Below, one piece after another: positions 55,276 to 64,000 of a DNA stretch of 64,000 nucleotides. Position 1 is the stretch's first letter. Every line of letters begins with the position of its first letter. Below the pieces are notes generated by a model that was given only the letters and a program-made list of their open reading frames with translations, had not been told where the DNA came from and made no database searches. The DNA lies in the NCBI GenBank assembly GCA_017476545.1, contig JAFUZP010000029.1, forward strand, positions 1 through 64,000, in the 5' to 3' direction. The translations under genes were made by a program, and so were the position numbers. The stretch comes from Alloprevotella sp. GTDB taxonomy: Bacteria > Bacteroidota > Bacteroidia > Bacteroidales > Bacteroidaceae.

Positions 55276-56840
55276 CCAGCCGCCGCATACCCCTACTCTT
55301 CCCGCTGCTGATGGCACTGACAGCCGTTGGCAGGGTGCAGGCTGCGCCTCCCCGGCTTGTGGTGAATATCCTTATAGACCAGCTTCGCACAGACTATTTG
55401 CAGGCCTTCATGCCCCTGTACGGTAACGATGGCTTCCGCCGCCTTATGGAGGAAGGCCTCGTTTACAGCCGTGCTTCGGCGGCTTCGGCTGGTGCAGACC
55501 GAGCCGCAACCGCTGCATCCGTGGTGACAGGGACAACGCCCGCTGACCATGGAATTGTCGGACTGCGCTGGCTGGACCGCCAGACCCTGCGCCCTGTGGG
55601 ATGTGTCGATGACGCGTCCACCAACGGCGTCGGGACGCGGGAGGGCGCTTCGCCCCGTTTCCTCGCTGTCTCCACCATCGGCGACGAGCTGAAAGTCGCG
55701 ACGGAGGGGCAGGCAATGGTGTATGCTGTCGCCCCGTTCCGCGACGTGGCGGTCCTGACCGCCGGACATGCCGCCGATGGCGCGCTGTGGATAGATGATG
55801 TTACGGGCCATTGGTGCACTACGGACTATTACGGAACGATGCCCGCCTGGGCCGTCAGCCTTGACAGCCGCCATAGTCCCGCCGCACAAGCGGACGCTGT
55901 GACGTGGCAGCCCGTTTCGGACCTCGTGGGTAATTTCAGCTACTTCCTCAGCGGAGGAATGAAGAAGCCCTTCGCGCACAAGTTCGAGGGAGCTTCCCGC
56001 TACGCCTTGTTCAAGACCAGCGGACTTGTCAATGCGGAGGTGACGCGGATGGCCCGGACGTGTCTGGAGCGCACCCTGTTGGGGCAGGATGCACTCACGG
56101 ATTATTTGGCCGTTACCTATTACGCCGGTAATTTCGGGCATCGCCCGGCCAATGTGGCTCCCATCGAGCTGCAAGATACTTATGTGCGGCTTGACCGAGC
56201 TGTGGCCGACCTCGTAGAGGCGGTTGAGCGCAGGGTAGGGCGCGAGCGGGTGCTCTTCGTTATTACTTCAACGGGATCGGAAGACGAGGAAACCGATGAC
56301 CTGCATCGTTACCGCGTGCCGTCCGGGACGTTCGACATGAAGCGTGCGGCGGCCTTGCTCAATATGTATTTCGTTGCAGTGTACGGGCAAGGGCAATATG
56401 TCGAGGGCTGTTTCGGCACGCAGTTCTACTTCAACCACCGACTAATAGAGGAGCGTGCCCTCAATATGGGCGAGATGTTCAACCGCGCACAGGACTTCCT
56501 TCTCAGGATGGAGGGCGTGAAGGATGTCTATACGGCCGACCGCCTGCTGCAAGGTGCTTGGACACCGGGTATCAGCCGTATCCGGGCAGCTTATAACCCC
56601 CGCTACAGCGGTGACGTGTCGCTGGAAATTGCACCCGGATGGCGCGTCGTGAATGCGGAGACGGGCGAGAACACACTCATACGCGCCTCCTACGTTCCGT
56701 TCCCTATAATTTTCTTCGGATATTCCCTGCCTGCACAGACGGTCAATACGCCCGTGACAGTGGACTGCATTGCACCGACACTTTCGCAGGCCATGCGGAT
56801 ACGTGCCCCTAATGCCTGCGCCTCCGCTCCTCTGTTCTGA
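55272..56840 (+). CDS. Alkaline phosphatase family protein (PafA-like)
   Basis: The 522-residue protein has a signal peptide (LLFPLLMALTAVGRVQA) and the alkaline phosphatase superfamily core: LVVNILIDQLRTDYLQAF (first metal Asp), AGADRAATAASVVTGTTPADHGIVG (nucleophile Thr/Ser region and GTTPxxHG motif), and a late ITSTGSEDEETDDLHRY. The classical metal-binding DHG and H residues near the C-terminus look altered, so catalytic activity is uncertain. It is probably periplasmic and works with the DUF4105 protein encoded just upstream. Confidence 0.8.
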   Translation: MTSRRIPLLFPLLMALTAVGRVQAAPPRLVVNILIDQLRTDYLQAFMPLYGNDGFRRLMEEGLVYSRASAASAGADRAATAASVVTGTTPADHGIVGLRWLDRQTLRPVGCVDDASTNGVGTREGASPRFLAVSTIGDELKVATEGQAMVYAVAPFRDVAVLTAGHAADGALWIDDVTGHWCTTDYYGTMPAWAVSLDSRHSPAAQADAVTWQPVSDLVGNFSYFLSGGMKKPFAHKFEGASRYALFKTSGLVNAEVTRMARTCLERTLLGQDALTDYLAVTYYAGNFGHRPANVAPIELQDTYVRLDRAVADLVEAVERRVGRERVLFVITSTGSEDEETDDLHRYRVPSGTFDMKRAAALLNMYFVAVYGQGQYVEGCFGTQFYFNHRLIEERALNMGEMFNRAQDFLLRMEGVKDVYTADRLLQGAWTPGISRIRAAYNPRYSGDVSLEIAPGWRVVNAETGENTLIRASYVPFPIIFFGYSLPAQTVNTPVTVDCIAPTLSQAMRIRAPNACASAPLF

Positions 56841-56890
56841 GGAATGAGACTATACCACTAACTTAAAACGTAACAAAACAACACTAAAAT

Positions 56891-59800
56891 ATGGATATCA
56901 TTAGATTCTTACAGAAATTCTTCGGCGATAAATCTTCGCGGGACATGAAACAAATACAACCTCTCGTGGAGAAAATCAAAGCCGCCGCTCCGGCCATAGA
57001 GGCCTTAGACAACGACCAACTCCGTGCGAAGACGCAGGAATTGCGCGAGAAAGTGCAGTCGTCGGCCAACGACCTGAAGGAGAAAATCACCCAGCTCAGG
57101 GCTAAAATTGAGGAAACACCCATCGAGGAGCGCGAACCCATCTTCTCGCAAATCGACAAGCTGGAAAAGGAAGTCCTCGACCGTTACGAGAAAGCGTTGG
57201 ACGAGGTGATGCCCGTAGCCTTTAGCGTCGTGAAGGAAACGGCGCGCCGCTTTGCCGAGAACGAAACCTTGGAAGTGACGGCGAACGACTTCGACCGCGA
57301 GTTGGCTGCCACGAAAGACTTTGTCACCATAGAAGGCGACAAGGCCATCTACCAGAACCACTGGATGGCAGGCGGCAACGAGGTGACATGGAACATGATA
57401 CACTACGACGTACAGCTCTTCGGCGGCGTCGTGCTTCACCAAGGTAAGATTGCCGAGATGGCAACGGGTGAAGGTAAGACGCTCGTGGCCACGTTGCCCG
57501 TGTTCCTGAATGCCCTGACGGGCAACGGCGTACATGTTGTGACGGTGAACGACTACTTGGCAAAGCGTGACTCTGAATGGAACGGTCCGCTCTACATGTT
57601 CCACGGTTTCAGCGTGGACTGCATTGACAAGCACGAGCCGAACAGCGACGCCCGCCGCCGCGCTTATCTGGCGGACATTACTTTCGGTACGAACAACGAG
57701 TTCGGCTTTGACTACCTCCGCGACAACATGGCTATGAGCCCGAGCGACCTCGTGCAGCGCGGACACAACTACGCTATTGTCGATGAGGTGGACTCCGTGC
57801 TAATTGACGATGCCCGCACGCCGCTCATCATCAGCGGTCCCGTGCCGAAGGGCGAGGACCAGATGTACGAAGAGTACCAGCCCCTCGTGGAACGCCTTGT
57901 CGGCGTGCAGAAGCAACTCGCCACGAAGTATCTGTCAGAAGCCAAGACGCTCATTGCTGAAGGCAAGACGGAGGAAGGTTTCCTCTCCCTGTTCCGCAGC
58001 CACAAGGCGCTGCCTAAGAACAAACCGCTCATCAAGTTCCTCTCCGAACCGGGCATCAAGGCCGGTATGTTGAAAACGGAGGAGATATACATGGAGAACA
58101 ATAACAAGCGCATGCCCGAGGCTACCGATCCGCTCTACTTCGTTGTGGACGAAAAGCAGAACTCTGTGGACCTTACGGATAAGGGTACGGCATGGCTTGC
58201 TAACGAGGTGAAGAACGATACGTTGTTCGTTTTGCCCGACATCACGGCCGAAATGTCCGTACTCGAGGCAGACACGACGCTCAGCGACGAGGAACGTCTG
58301 GCAAAGAAGGACGAACTCCTTGCCAACTATGCCGTACAGAGTGACCGCGTGCATACGCTTCTCCAACTTTTGAAAGCTTACTCCATGTTCAACATCAACG
58401 AGGAGTATGTTGTCATCGACGGACAAGTGAAGATTGTTGATGAGCAGACGGGCCGTATCATGGAAGGCCGCCGTTGGAGCGACGGTCTGCACCAGGCCGT
58501 GGAAGCCAAGGAACACGTGAAGGTGGAAGCCGCTACGCAGACCTTCGCCACCATCACCCTGCAGAACTACTTCCGCATGTATCACAAGCTGGCCGGTATG
58601 ACGGGTACGGCCGTAACGGAAGCAGGTGAATTCTGGAACATATATAAGCTGGACGTTGTGGAGATTCCGACGAACCGCCCCGTGCAGCGTGACGATATGA
58701 ACGACCGCGTATATCGCACACAGCGCGAGAAGTATGCAGCCGTCATTGAAGAGATAGAACGGATGCGTGTGGCGGGACGTCCTACGCTGGTGGGTACGAC
58801 GAGCGTTGAGATTTCCGAACTCTTGAGCCGTATGCTTTCTATGCGTCGCATCCCCCACAACGTCTTGAACGCAAAGCTCCACCAACAGGAAGCCCTCGTT
58901 GTGGCTGAAGCTGGTAAGAGTACGCCCGGAAAAGCATACGTGTGTCCCGATGGCGAAGCCTTTACGGACCGTGCCGCAGCAGATCGTCACTGGAATCAGG
59001 TGGTGGCACTTGCTGAGAAGAAGGGCAACCAGGTGGAGGAGGGCGAGATTCGTGAGGAAGAACGCCTCCTCGGTGCCGTTACGATTGCAACGAACATGGC
59101 CGGTCGTGGTACCGACATTAAGCTTACGGACGAAGTGAAAGAGGCGGGCGGACTTGCCATCATCGGTACGGAACGCCACGAGAGCCGTCGTGTGGACCGC
59201 CAGCTTCGAGGCCGTGCAGGACGTCAGGGTGACCCGGGTAGTTCCGTGTTCTTTGTGAGTCTGGAAGACAAACTGATGCGCCTCTTCGCCAGCGAGCGTA
59301 TCACGAAGGTGATGGACCGCTTGGGGTTCAAGGACGGCGAGATGATAGAGCACTCTATGATTAACAGCAGTATTGAGCGGGCGCAGAAGAAGGTTGAGGA
59401 GAACAACTTCGGTATCCGTAAGCGTCTGCTGGAGTATGATGATGTGATGAACAAGCAGCGTACGGTCATCTACGAGAAGCGCCGCCATGCCCTGCTCGGC
59501 GAGCGCATCGGGATGGATATCGCCAACATGGTGTGGGACCGCGTGGTGAATATCGTTTCCAAGGAGGACTATGCCGGTTGCAAGGAGCGTTTCCTTGAGG
59601 TGCTGGCGATGGAAGTGCCCTTCACGCAGGAGGAGTTTGAGCAGAGCCGCCGCGAGGACCTCTTCGAGCGTTCTTTCCAGGAGGCGATGCAGAACTTCCG
59701 CCGTCGTACGGACCGCATGGCGGAAGTGGCCACCCCGGTTATCAGCAACGTATATGAAAACCAGGGCGCACAATACGAGAATATCATGGTACCCGTGACG

Positions 59801-60337
59801 GACGGGCGGCTCGTCTATAATATACGCACGAACCTCAAGGAGGCCTACGAGACGCAGAGCAAAGCCGTGGTGCGTGACTTTGAGAAAGCTATCCTGCTCC
59901 ATAACATTGACGATGCGTGGAAGGAGAACCTGCGCGGCCTAGACGAGCTGAAGAAGAGCGTGCAGAACGCCTCTTATGAGCAGAAGGATCCGCTCTTAAT
60001 CTTCAAGCTCGAGAGCGTGAAGCTCTTTGACGACATGGTAGATAAGATTAACAACACGAGTGCGGCTACGTTGATGCGCTGTCAGATACCGGTGCAGGCA
60101 CCGGAGGAAGTACGTGAGGCGGCACCGGAGGTGCGTGAGCGCCAACAGTACCAGACGAACCGGGGGACGGGTGACCCCCTTTCCGACCCGGAACAGCAAG
60201 CGGCGGCGGGGCAGGACACGCGCCAGCAGCCGCAGCGGCAGCCGCTCGTGAAGGAGAAAATGCCGGGGCGCAACGACCCGTGTCCCTGCGGCAGCGGCAA
60301 GAAGTTCAAGAACTGCCACGGCAAGGGACTTGTGTAG
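56891..60337 (+). CDS. secA: Preprotein translocase ATPase SecA
   Basis: SecA drives secretion of unfolded proteins through SecYEG. The 1148-residue protein has Walker [32 protein letters not shown], motif [34 protein letters not shown] and [15 protein letters not shown]. The C-terminus has the zinc/SecB site [20 protein letters not shown]. It is longer than E. coli SecA because of the extra N-terminal and middle segments typical of Bacteroidetes. Strong terminator follows. It stands alone. Confidence 0.97.
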   Translation: MDIIRFLQKFFGDKSSRDMKQIQPLVEKIKAAAPAIEALDNDQLRAKTQELREKVQSSANDLKEKITQLRAKIEETPIEEREPIFSQIDKLEKEVLDRYEKALDEVMPVAFSVVKETARRFAENETLEVTANDFDRELAATKDFVTIEGDKAIYQNHWMAGGNEVTWNMIHYDVQLFGGVVLHQGKIAEMATGEGKTLVATLPVFLNALTGNGVHVVTVNDYLAKRDSEWNGPLYMFHGFSVDCIDKHEPNSDARRRAYLADITFGTNNEFGFDYLRDNMAMSPSDLVQRGHNYAIVDEVDSVLIDDARTPLIISGPVPKGEDQMYEEYQPLVERLVGVQKQLATKYLSEAKTLIAEGKTEEGFLSLFRSHKALPKNKPLIKFLSEPGIKAGMLKTEEIYMENNNKRMPEATDPLYFVVDEKQNSVDLTDKGTAWLANEVKNDTLFVLPDITAEMSVLEADTTLSDEERLAKKDELLANYAVQSDRVHTLLQLLKAYSMFNINEEYVVIDGQVKIVDEQTGRIMEGRRWSDGLHQAVEAKEHVKVEAATQTFATITLQNYFRMYHKLAGMTGTAVTEAGEFWNIYKLDVVEIPTNRPVQRDDMNDRVYRTQREKYAAVIEEIERMRVAGRPTLVGTTSVEISELLSRMLSMRRIPHNVLNAKLHQQEALVVAEAGKSTPGKAYVCPDGEAFTDRAAADRHWNQVVALAEKKGNQVEEGEIREEERLLGAVTIATNMAGRGTDIKLTDEVKEAGGLAIIGTERHESRRVDRQLRGRAGRQGDPGSSVFFVSLEDKLMRLFASERITKVMDRLGFKDGEMIEHSMINSSIERAQKKVEENNFGIRKRLLEYDDVMNKQRTVIYEKRRHALLGERIGMDIANMVWDRVVNIVSKEDYAGCKERFLEVLAMEVPFTQEEFEQSRREDLFERSFQEAMQNFRRRTDRMAEVATPVISNVYENQGAQYENIMVPVTDGRLVYNIRTNLKEAYETQSKAVVRDFEKAILLHNIDDAWKENLRGLDELKKSVQNASYEQKDPLLIFKLESVKLFDDMVDKINNTSAATLMRCQIPVQAPEEVREAAPEVRERQQYQTNRGTGDPLSDPEQQAAAGQDTRQQPQRQPLVKEKMPGRNDPCPCGSGKKFKNCHGKGLV

Positions 60338-60369
60338 CCGCGCACATGGAAGCCCTATCCCCAAACATA

Positions 60370-60404
60370 GCGACCGGAACCCCTTCTCTGAGGAGTCCCG
60401 GTCG
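60370..60404 (+). terminator. Terminator of secA
   Basis: GCGACCGG and CCGGTCGC close an inner ACCCCTTCTCTGAGGAGT stem-loop; CATTTCTT follows. Confidence 0.75.
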
Positions 60405-60441
60405 CCCGCATTTCTTCCGCCGGTACGCCCAGTTCAGAAAA

Positions 60442-60519
60442 TTTCCACCCTTTGAGGCTCAAGTCTCCCACTGTGAGAGTTTTTTCCACGTCGTGAAACG
60501 CAACTTTCAAGGTGTGAAA
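60442..60519. repeat. Possible degenerate palindrome array (TTTCCAC...GTGAAA)
   Basis: Dyads TTTCCACCCTTTGAGG (60442), TCTCCCACTGTGAGAG (60464), TTTCCACGTCGTGAAA (60483) and TTTCAAGGTGTGAAA (60505) have centres 22, 19 and 21.5 bp apart. Spacing is irregular, so this is weaker than the other arrays. It lies in the convergent gap between secA and the glycosyltransferase gene. Confidence 0.45.
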
Positions 60520-60559
60520 CTCGCGCCACACTCCGGAAAGTAAAGAAACCTGCGGGTAC

Positions 60560-61327
60560 TCAAACGGATTTTGCCAACAAGGGGCTGACGAGCTTGGCTT
60601 TTTCCCGTCCGAATCTAAGCGTATTTACTATTTTCCTAAAGGCTTTTTCCCCTATTAGTGACACGATGAGGTATTTCACTCTCCCCTTAAGCGTTTCCGG
60701 CTTTGACCATGAAAACGAATAATAATGTATGCAATAAGTATTAGGGGTTATCAATATTGAATGGTCTTCATAGCTCATCGGGCAGAAAAAATCGCTAGGA
60801 TAAATTCGTATGGATGGGCGACTTACCGGATTTCCATCCAACACAATGTCAATAGTAGATAAATAGGAGGAAAGGATTCTGTTATTGACCAAACTTGCCA
60901 TCATATTCGCATTGTCTGAGAAACGAAGGTTCTGGTAACAGTCTAGGAAGCCTTTAAGTATGCCGTTTTTGGGTGATGCACCAAAGACTGCGGTTTGCAG
61001 CAAGTTGCTATCCCTCTCATACCCCATAAACAACTCGTCATCTTGCAAAGGATGTAATGGCTTCAATACTTCCACGTCAGTGTCTAGGTAAATTCCTCCC
61101 TCATAATAAAGGGCGTGAAGCCTTATGACATCCGACACAAAGGCCCACTTCTTCCGTAAATAAGCCTCCTTCGCAAAGGGATACTTCTCAAGTGGGGAGT
61201 TCTGCTCATTCCACTCCCTCAATGACCACTCCGGGTGATACTTTTTCCAAGACTTGATGCAGTCCCTCACAAGTTTTGGTTTCTTACCGTTTCCAAACCA
61301 GCAATAATGAATGACTTTGGGTATCAT
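60560..61327 (-). CDS. Family 32-type glycosyltransferase (capsular/surface glycan)
   Basis: The 255-residue protein has the Gly_transf_sug pattern: IPKVIHYCWFGNGKKPKLVRD, FVSDVIRLHALYYEGGIYLDTDVEVLK with the DXD metal site (Asp-Thr-Asp), and NTYCIHYYSFSW. It probably transfers a sugar from a nucleotide donor in the cytoplasm during O-antigen or capsule synthesis. It is clearly more AT-rich than its neighbours and stands alone, which suggests horizontal transfer. It has a perfect TTTG-19-TATATTTG promoter. Confidence 0.88.
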   Translation of the reverse strand: MIPKVIHYCWFGNGKKPKLVRDCIKSWKKYHPEWSLREWNEQNSPLEKYPFAKEAYLRKKWAFVSDVIRLHALYYEGGIYLDTDVEVLKPLHPLQDDELFMGYERDSNLLQTAVFGASPKNGILKGFLDCYQNLRFSDNANMMASLVNNRILSSYLSTIDIVLDGNPVSRPSIRIYPSDFFCPMSYEDHSILITPNTYCIHYYSFSWSKPETLKGRVKYLIVSLIGEKAFRKIVNTLRFGREKAKLVSPLLAKSV

Positions 61328-61379
61328 ACGACTGTCTGATTGCGCGATGTTCTTATGCTTAGAACACCTTATATCATTG

Positions 61380-61410
61380 CAAATATAAAGTAAGAAATTG
61401 AAAACACAAA
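61380..61410 (-). promoter_or_regulatory. Promoter of the glycosyltransferase gene
   Basis: Minus strand TTTG (61407-61410), 19 nt, TATATTTG (61380-61387); both elements match consensus. Confidence 0.8.
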
Positions 61411-61461
61411 ATTATTTAGTTTCCAAAAGGTACAAACCTTGGTGCGCCTTTACTCCCCCCT

Positions 61462-61493
61462 CGCGCGCATTTATATATTATGTTATGCGCGCG
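61462..61493. other. CGCGCGCAT inverted repeat around an AT-rich loop
   Basis: CGCGCGCAT and ATGCGCGCG are perfect 9-bp inverted arms separated by TTATATATTATGTT. It lies between gpsA's stop (61573) and the glycosyltransferase promoter. It may end gpsA transcription, but the alternating CG arms and AT loop are unusual. Confidence 0.6.
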
Positions 61494-61572
61494 TGAGGAT
61501 GCCACTCCCTGCGCCGCGCCGCACTCCACCGTTTCGCGAAGGACGGGGCGGGTGCGCGTTCTGGGGGAGTAC

Positions 61573-62589
61573 TCAGCGCAGCGAGTCCGTGAGGAGGCGT
61601 ATCTCTACGGCCGGTGCGATGCGTTCGTAGAGGATGTTGTACACGGCATCAAGGATGGGCATGTTCACGTGGAAGTGGCGGTTGAGCTGCTTCATGGTCT
61701 GTGTACCGAAGTAGCCTTCTGCTATCATCTGCATCTCCATCTGCGCGCTCTTCACGCTGTATCCCTTGCCCACCATGGTGCCGAAGACGCGGTTGCGGGA
61801 GAACTGTGAGTAGGCCGTCACGAGCAGGTCGCCGAGATATACGCTGTCCAGCACGTTGCGCTCGATGGGATAGACGGCGCGCAGGAAGCGCCCGGTCTCC
61901 TGTGCAGCGGCGCAGGTCAGGACGGCCTGGAAGTTGTCGCCGTAGCCCAGCCCGCCCGCGATGCCGGCGGCAATGGCATAGACGTTCTTGAGTACGGAGG
62001 CGTACTCAATGCCGATTATGTCGGGGCTGGTCTTTGTCTTGATGTAGGGTGCCGCGAGGCGTGCGGCCACGTCGGCTGCCAGCTGCTCGCTAGTGCTGGC
62101 CACGGTGAGGTAGGTCAGGCGGCCCAGGGCCACTTCTTCGGCATGGCTGGGGCCGCCGATGACGGCCAGCCGCTCGTCCGGCACGTTGTAGGCCGAGCGG
62201 AAGTATTCGCTCACGGGCAGCTCCTCGTCCGGCACGATGCCCTTGATGGCTGTCACGACCGTCTTGTCCGAGAGCTTCAGGCGCAGCCGGCGCAGGTGGT
62301 TCTTCAGGTAAGGCGACGGGGTGACGAAGAGGAGCGTGTCGGCCATGCGGACTGCCTCGTTTATGTCCGAGGTGAAGTGGATGCGGCTGGTGTCGAACTG
62401 CACGCTGGAGAGGTAGGACGGGTTGTGCCCCAGGCGGCGGAAGTCATTGATGACCTCCTGCCTGCGCATATACCAGACCAAGGCCGGTCCGACCGCCCCG
62501 CCCGTCTCTCCGCCTGCGGCTTCGATGACAATCTTGGCGATGGCCGTGGCCCAGCTCCCGCTGCCCAGTATGGCGATGCGTCCTGTCAT
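61573..62589 (-). CDS. gpsA: Glycerol-3-phosphate dehydrogenase [NAD(P)+]
   Basis: GpsA makes sn-glycerol-3-P for phospholipid synthesis. The 338-residue cytosolic protein has the dinucleotide site IAILGSGSWATAIAKI, TLLFVTPSPYLK, TAIKGIVPDEE, VIGGPSHAEEVALG, and the catalytic block IGIEYASVLKNVYAIAAGIAGGL. It starts 37 nt after lysS on the same strand, probably in one transcript. Confidence 0.95.
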   Translation of the reverse strand: MTGRIAILGSGSWATAIAKIVIEAAGGETGGAVGPALVWYMRRQEVINDFRRLGHNPSYLSSVQFDTSRIHFTSDINEAVRMADTLLFVTPSPYLKNHLRRLRLKLSDKTVVTAIKGIVPDEELPVSEYFRSAYNVPDERLAVIGGPSHAEEVALGRLTYLTVASTSEQLAADVAARLAAPYIKTKTSPDIIGIEYASVLKNVYAIAAGIAGGLGYGDNFQAVLTCAAAQETGRFLRAVYPIERNVLDSVYLGDLLVTAYSQFSRNRVFGTMVGKGYSVKSAQMEMQMIAEGYFGTQTMKQLNRHFHVNMPILDAVYNILYERIAPAVEIRLLTDSLR

Positions 62590-62626
62590 GTTCCTTCTAT
62601 TTTTGGTTCTTCCCTCCCTTGCGGGC

Positions 62627-64000
62627 TCAGAGGTTTGCCTGCCAGTCCGCTATCTCCTCAAGCGATGGGCGGCGCACTTCCACGATGTTCTTGTATTTCT
62701 TTGCCAGCTCACCGATTTGCTGCTGCACCTTCTGTGGGTTCACCTCGGCCAGCTCGGACACTTGGTTATAGCCCACCTTCTGCAAGACAGGTACAAGGTC
62801 TTCGGGAATGCCGATGGCGGTGTAGGCGTCGGCCTTGTCGCGCGGTGCGCGGGCTTCGGGCTTCATCTGTGGGAAGAGCAACACTTCCTGGATGAAGGGA
62901 TTGCCCGTCATGAGCATCACGAGGCGGTCTATGCCGATGCCGATGCCGCTTGTCGGCGGCATGCCGTACTGCAAAGCGCGCAGGAAATCCTGGTCGATGA
63001 GCATGGCCTCGTCGTCGCCCTTTGCGGCCAGCCGCATCTGCTCCACGAAGCGTTCCTCCTGGTCTATGGGATCGTTCAGTTCGGAGTAGGCATTTGCCAG
63101 TTCCTTGCCGTTCACCATCAGCTCAAAGCGCTCCGTCAGTCCGGGCTTTGAGCGGTGCATCTTCGTAAGGGGTGACATTTCCACGGGGTAGTCGATGATG
63201 AACGTGGGCTGTATGTAGGAGCCTTCGCAGAACTCTCCGAAGAGCTCGTCAATCAGTTTGCCCTTTCCCATTGTCTCGTCCACCTCCAGACCTTTCTCCA
63301 GGCAGAAGGCGCGTATCTCGTCCTCCGTTTTTCCCTCGCAGTCGAAGCCGGTCTTTTCCTTGATGGCATCTAGGATAGGCAGGCGGCGGAATGGAGCCTT
63401 GAAACTGATGACGTTGCCGTCAATTTCTGTTTCGGGCTTGCCGTTTACTGCCACGCAGATACGCTCCAGCAGTTTCTCGGTGAACGACATCATCCATTGG
63501 TAGTCCTTGTACTGCACGTATAACTCCATGCATGTGAACTCCGGGTTATGGTTTTTGTCCATACCCTCGTTGCGGAAGTTCTTGCCTATCTCATAGACAC
63601 CCTCGAAGCCGCCCACGATGAGTCGTTTCAGGTAAAGTTCCGTGGCGATGCGCATGTACATCTGCTCGCCCAGGGCGTTGAAGTGCGTGATGAACGGGCG
63701 TGCACTCGCACCGCCGGGAATGTTCTGCAAGATGGGCGTTTCCACTTCGGTATATCCTGCCTCGTCGAGGGTGTCGCGCAGCGTGCGCAGTACGATGGCG
63801 CGTTTGTGGAAGGTGTCGCGTACCTGCGGGTTTACGATGAGGTCCACGTAGCGCTGCCGGTAGCGCAGTTCGGGGTCGGTAAAGCCGTCATAGACCTCGC
63901 CGTCCTTTTCCTTGACGACGGGCAGGGGCTTCAGGCTCTTTGACAGGAGCGTAAGCTCGCGTGCGTGGACGCTGATTTCTCCCGTCTGCGTGCGGAATAC
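62627..64000 (-). CDS. lysS: Lysyl-tRNA synthetase (class II), 5' end beyond the window
   Basis: The frame is open to the right edge, so the N-terminal OB domain is missing. What remains has class II motifs: [35 protein letters not shown], motif 2 [16 protein letters not shown], and motif 3 [13 protein letters not shown]. After the catalytic core is a C-terminal helical extension ([20 protein letters not shown]...) common in Bacteroidetes LysRS. It charges tRNA-Lys. The apparent ATG-like start near 63847 is a GTG valine codon inside the gene. Confidence 0.95.
   Translation of the reverse strand, partial: VFRTQTGEISVHARELTLLSKSLKPLPVVKEKDGEVYDGFTDPELRYRQRYVDLIVNPQVRDTFHKRAIVLRTLRDTLDEAGYTEVETPILQNIPGGASARPFITHFNALGEQMYMRIATELYLKRLIVGGFEGVYEIGKNFRNEGMDKNHNPEFTCMELYVQYKDYQWMMSFTEKLLERICVAVNGKPETEIDGNVISFKAPFRRLPILDAIKEKTGFDCEGKTEDEIRAFCLEKGLEVDETMGKGKLIDELFGEFCEGSYIQPTFIIDYPVEMSPLTKMHRSKPGLTERFELMVNGKELANAYSELNDPIDQEERFVEQMRLAAKGDDEAMLIDQDFLRALQYGMPPTSGIGIGIDRLVMLMTGNPFIQEVLLFPQMKPEARAPRDKADAYTAIGIPEDLVPVLQKVGYNQVSELAEVNPQKVQQQIGELAKKYKNIVEVRRPSLEEIADWQANL

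Noticed and set aside
57935..59902. A 655-codon open frame antisense to secA
   Set aside because: The secA frame is unambiguous and the antisense product has no recognisable domain; it is a mirror of codon bias.
60483..60498. parS centromere site
   Set aside because: TTTCCACGTCGTGAAA recalls the parS consensus but has an extra central base and sits in a run of similar degenerate dyads; no parAB is near.

Overview
The window is chromosomal DNA from a Bacteroidales bacterium, probably of the Prevotellaceae type. It is GC-rich overall. The evidence is the Bacteroidetes promoter grammar (TTTG, 19-20 nt, TAnnTTTG) upstream of many genes, the fused MurF-alanine racemase, LacZ of the large secreted GH2 kind, a BspA-like repeat protein, DUF4105, DUF6057-type and DUF6078-type proteins, and degenerate Por-type C-terminal tails on secreted proteins. 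I cannot name the genus from the sequence alone.

Layout. 1-5 kb: a secreted protein cut by the left edge, an orphan class II ribonucleotide reductase C-terminal protein, and a secreted endonuclease I, followed by folB. 5.4-11.3 kb: a Crp/Fnr regulator, a CPA2 antiporter with RCK_C domains, two gene remnants (DUF4143 ATPase tail, DUF6078 head) and a small secreted protein. 11.4-20.1 kb: pepT and mfd (divergent), murF-alr and a GSCFA protein. 20.3-27.5 kb: tRNA-Ser(GGA), a structured non-coding stretch and a four-gene restriction-modification-like island (subunit M-like protein, Eco57I-type m6A methyltransferase, four-helix-bundle protein, GIY-YIG/SF2 helicase). 27.6-29.5 kb: rplY, pth and an S4 RNA-binding protein. 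29.6-40.5 kb, minus strand: a lipoprotein, a sugar-kinase-like phosphotransferase with beta-galactosidase, a CXXCH-bearing beta-propeller lipoprotein with a membrane partner, and a BspA-like protein. 40.7-45.7 kb: an HD phosphohydrolase, a methyltransferase gene broken by an in-frame TGA, and a lipoprotein/TPR-like pair. 45.9-53.4 kb, minus strand: HAD phosphatase and pgi; ppiD; coaX-OMP-lptC (cell-envelope group). 54-60.3 kb: DUF4105 protein, alkaline-phosphatase-family protein, secA. 60.5-64 kb: a foreign-looking glycosyltransferase, gpsA, and lysS cut by the right edge.

The most unusual feature is a set of intergenic arrays built from short palindromes repeated at exactly two helical turns. 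A 14-bp TAACCCTAGGGTTA-like dyad repeats every 22 bp at four separate loci (1390, 6892, 35363, 53623). An 18-bp TTCCTACCCGGGTAGGAA dyad repeats every 22 bp at 16379. An 18-bp GAGGT-GCGC-ACCTC dyad repeats every 23 bp at 20528. The three sequence families are unrelated but share dyad cores and pitch, and they sit in convergent, divergent and tandem gaps alike. Several other features stand out: a CTAG-per-9-bp run inside the restriction island, G/C-rich palindromic elements inserted in frame into mfd, promoter boxes so close to start codons that the mRNAs may be leaderless, and two promoters sharing an identical 21-bp block. All functional statements are from reading the sequence; no search was run.
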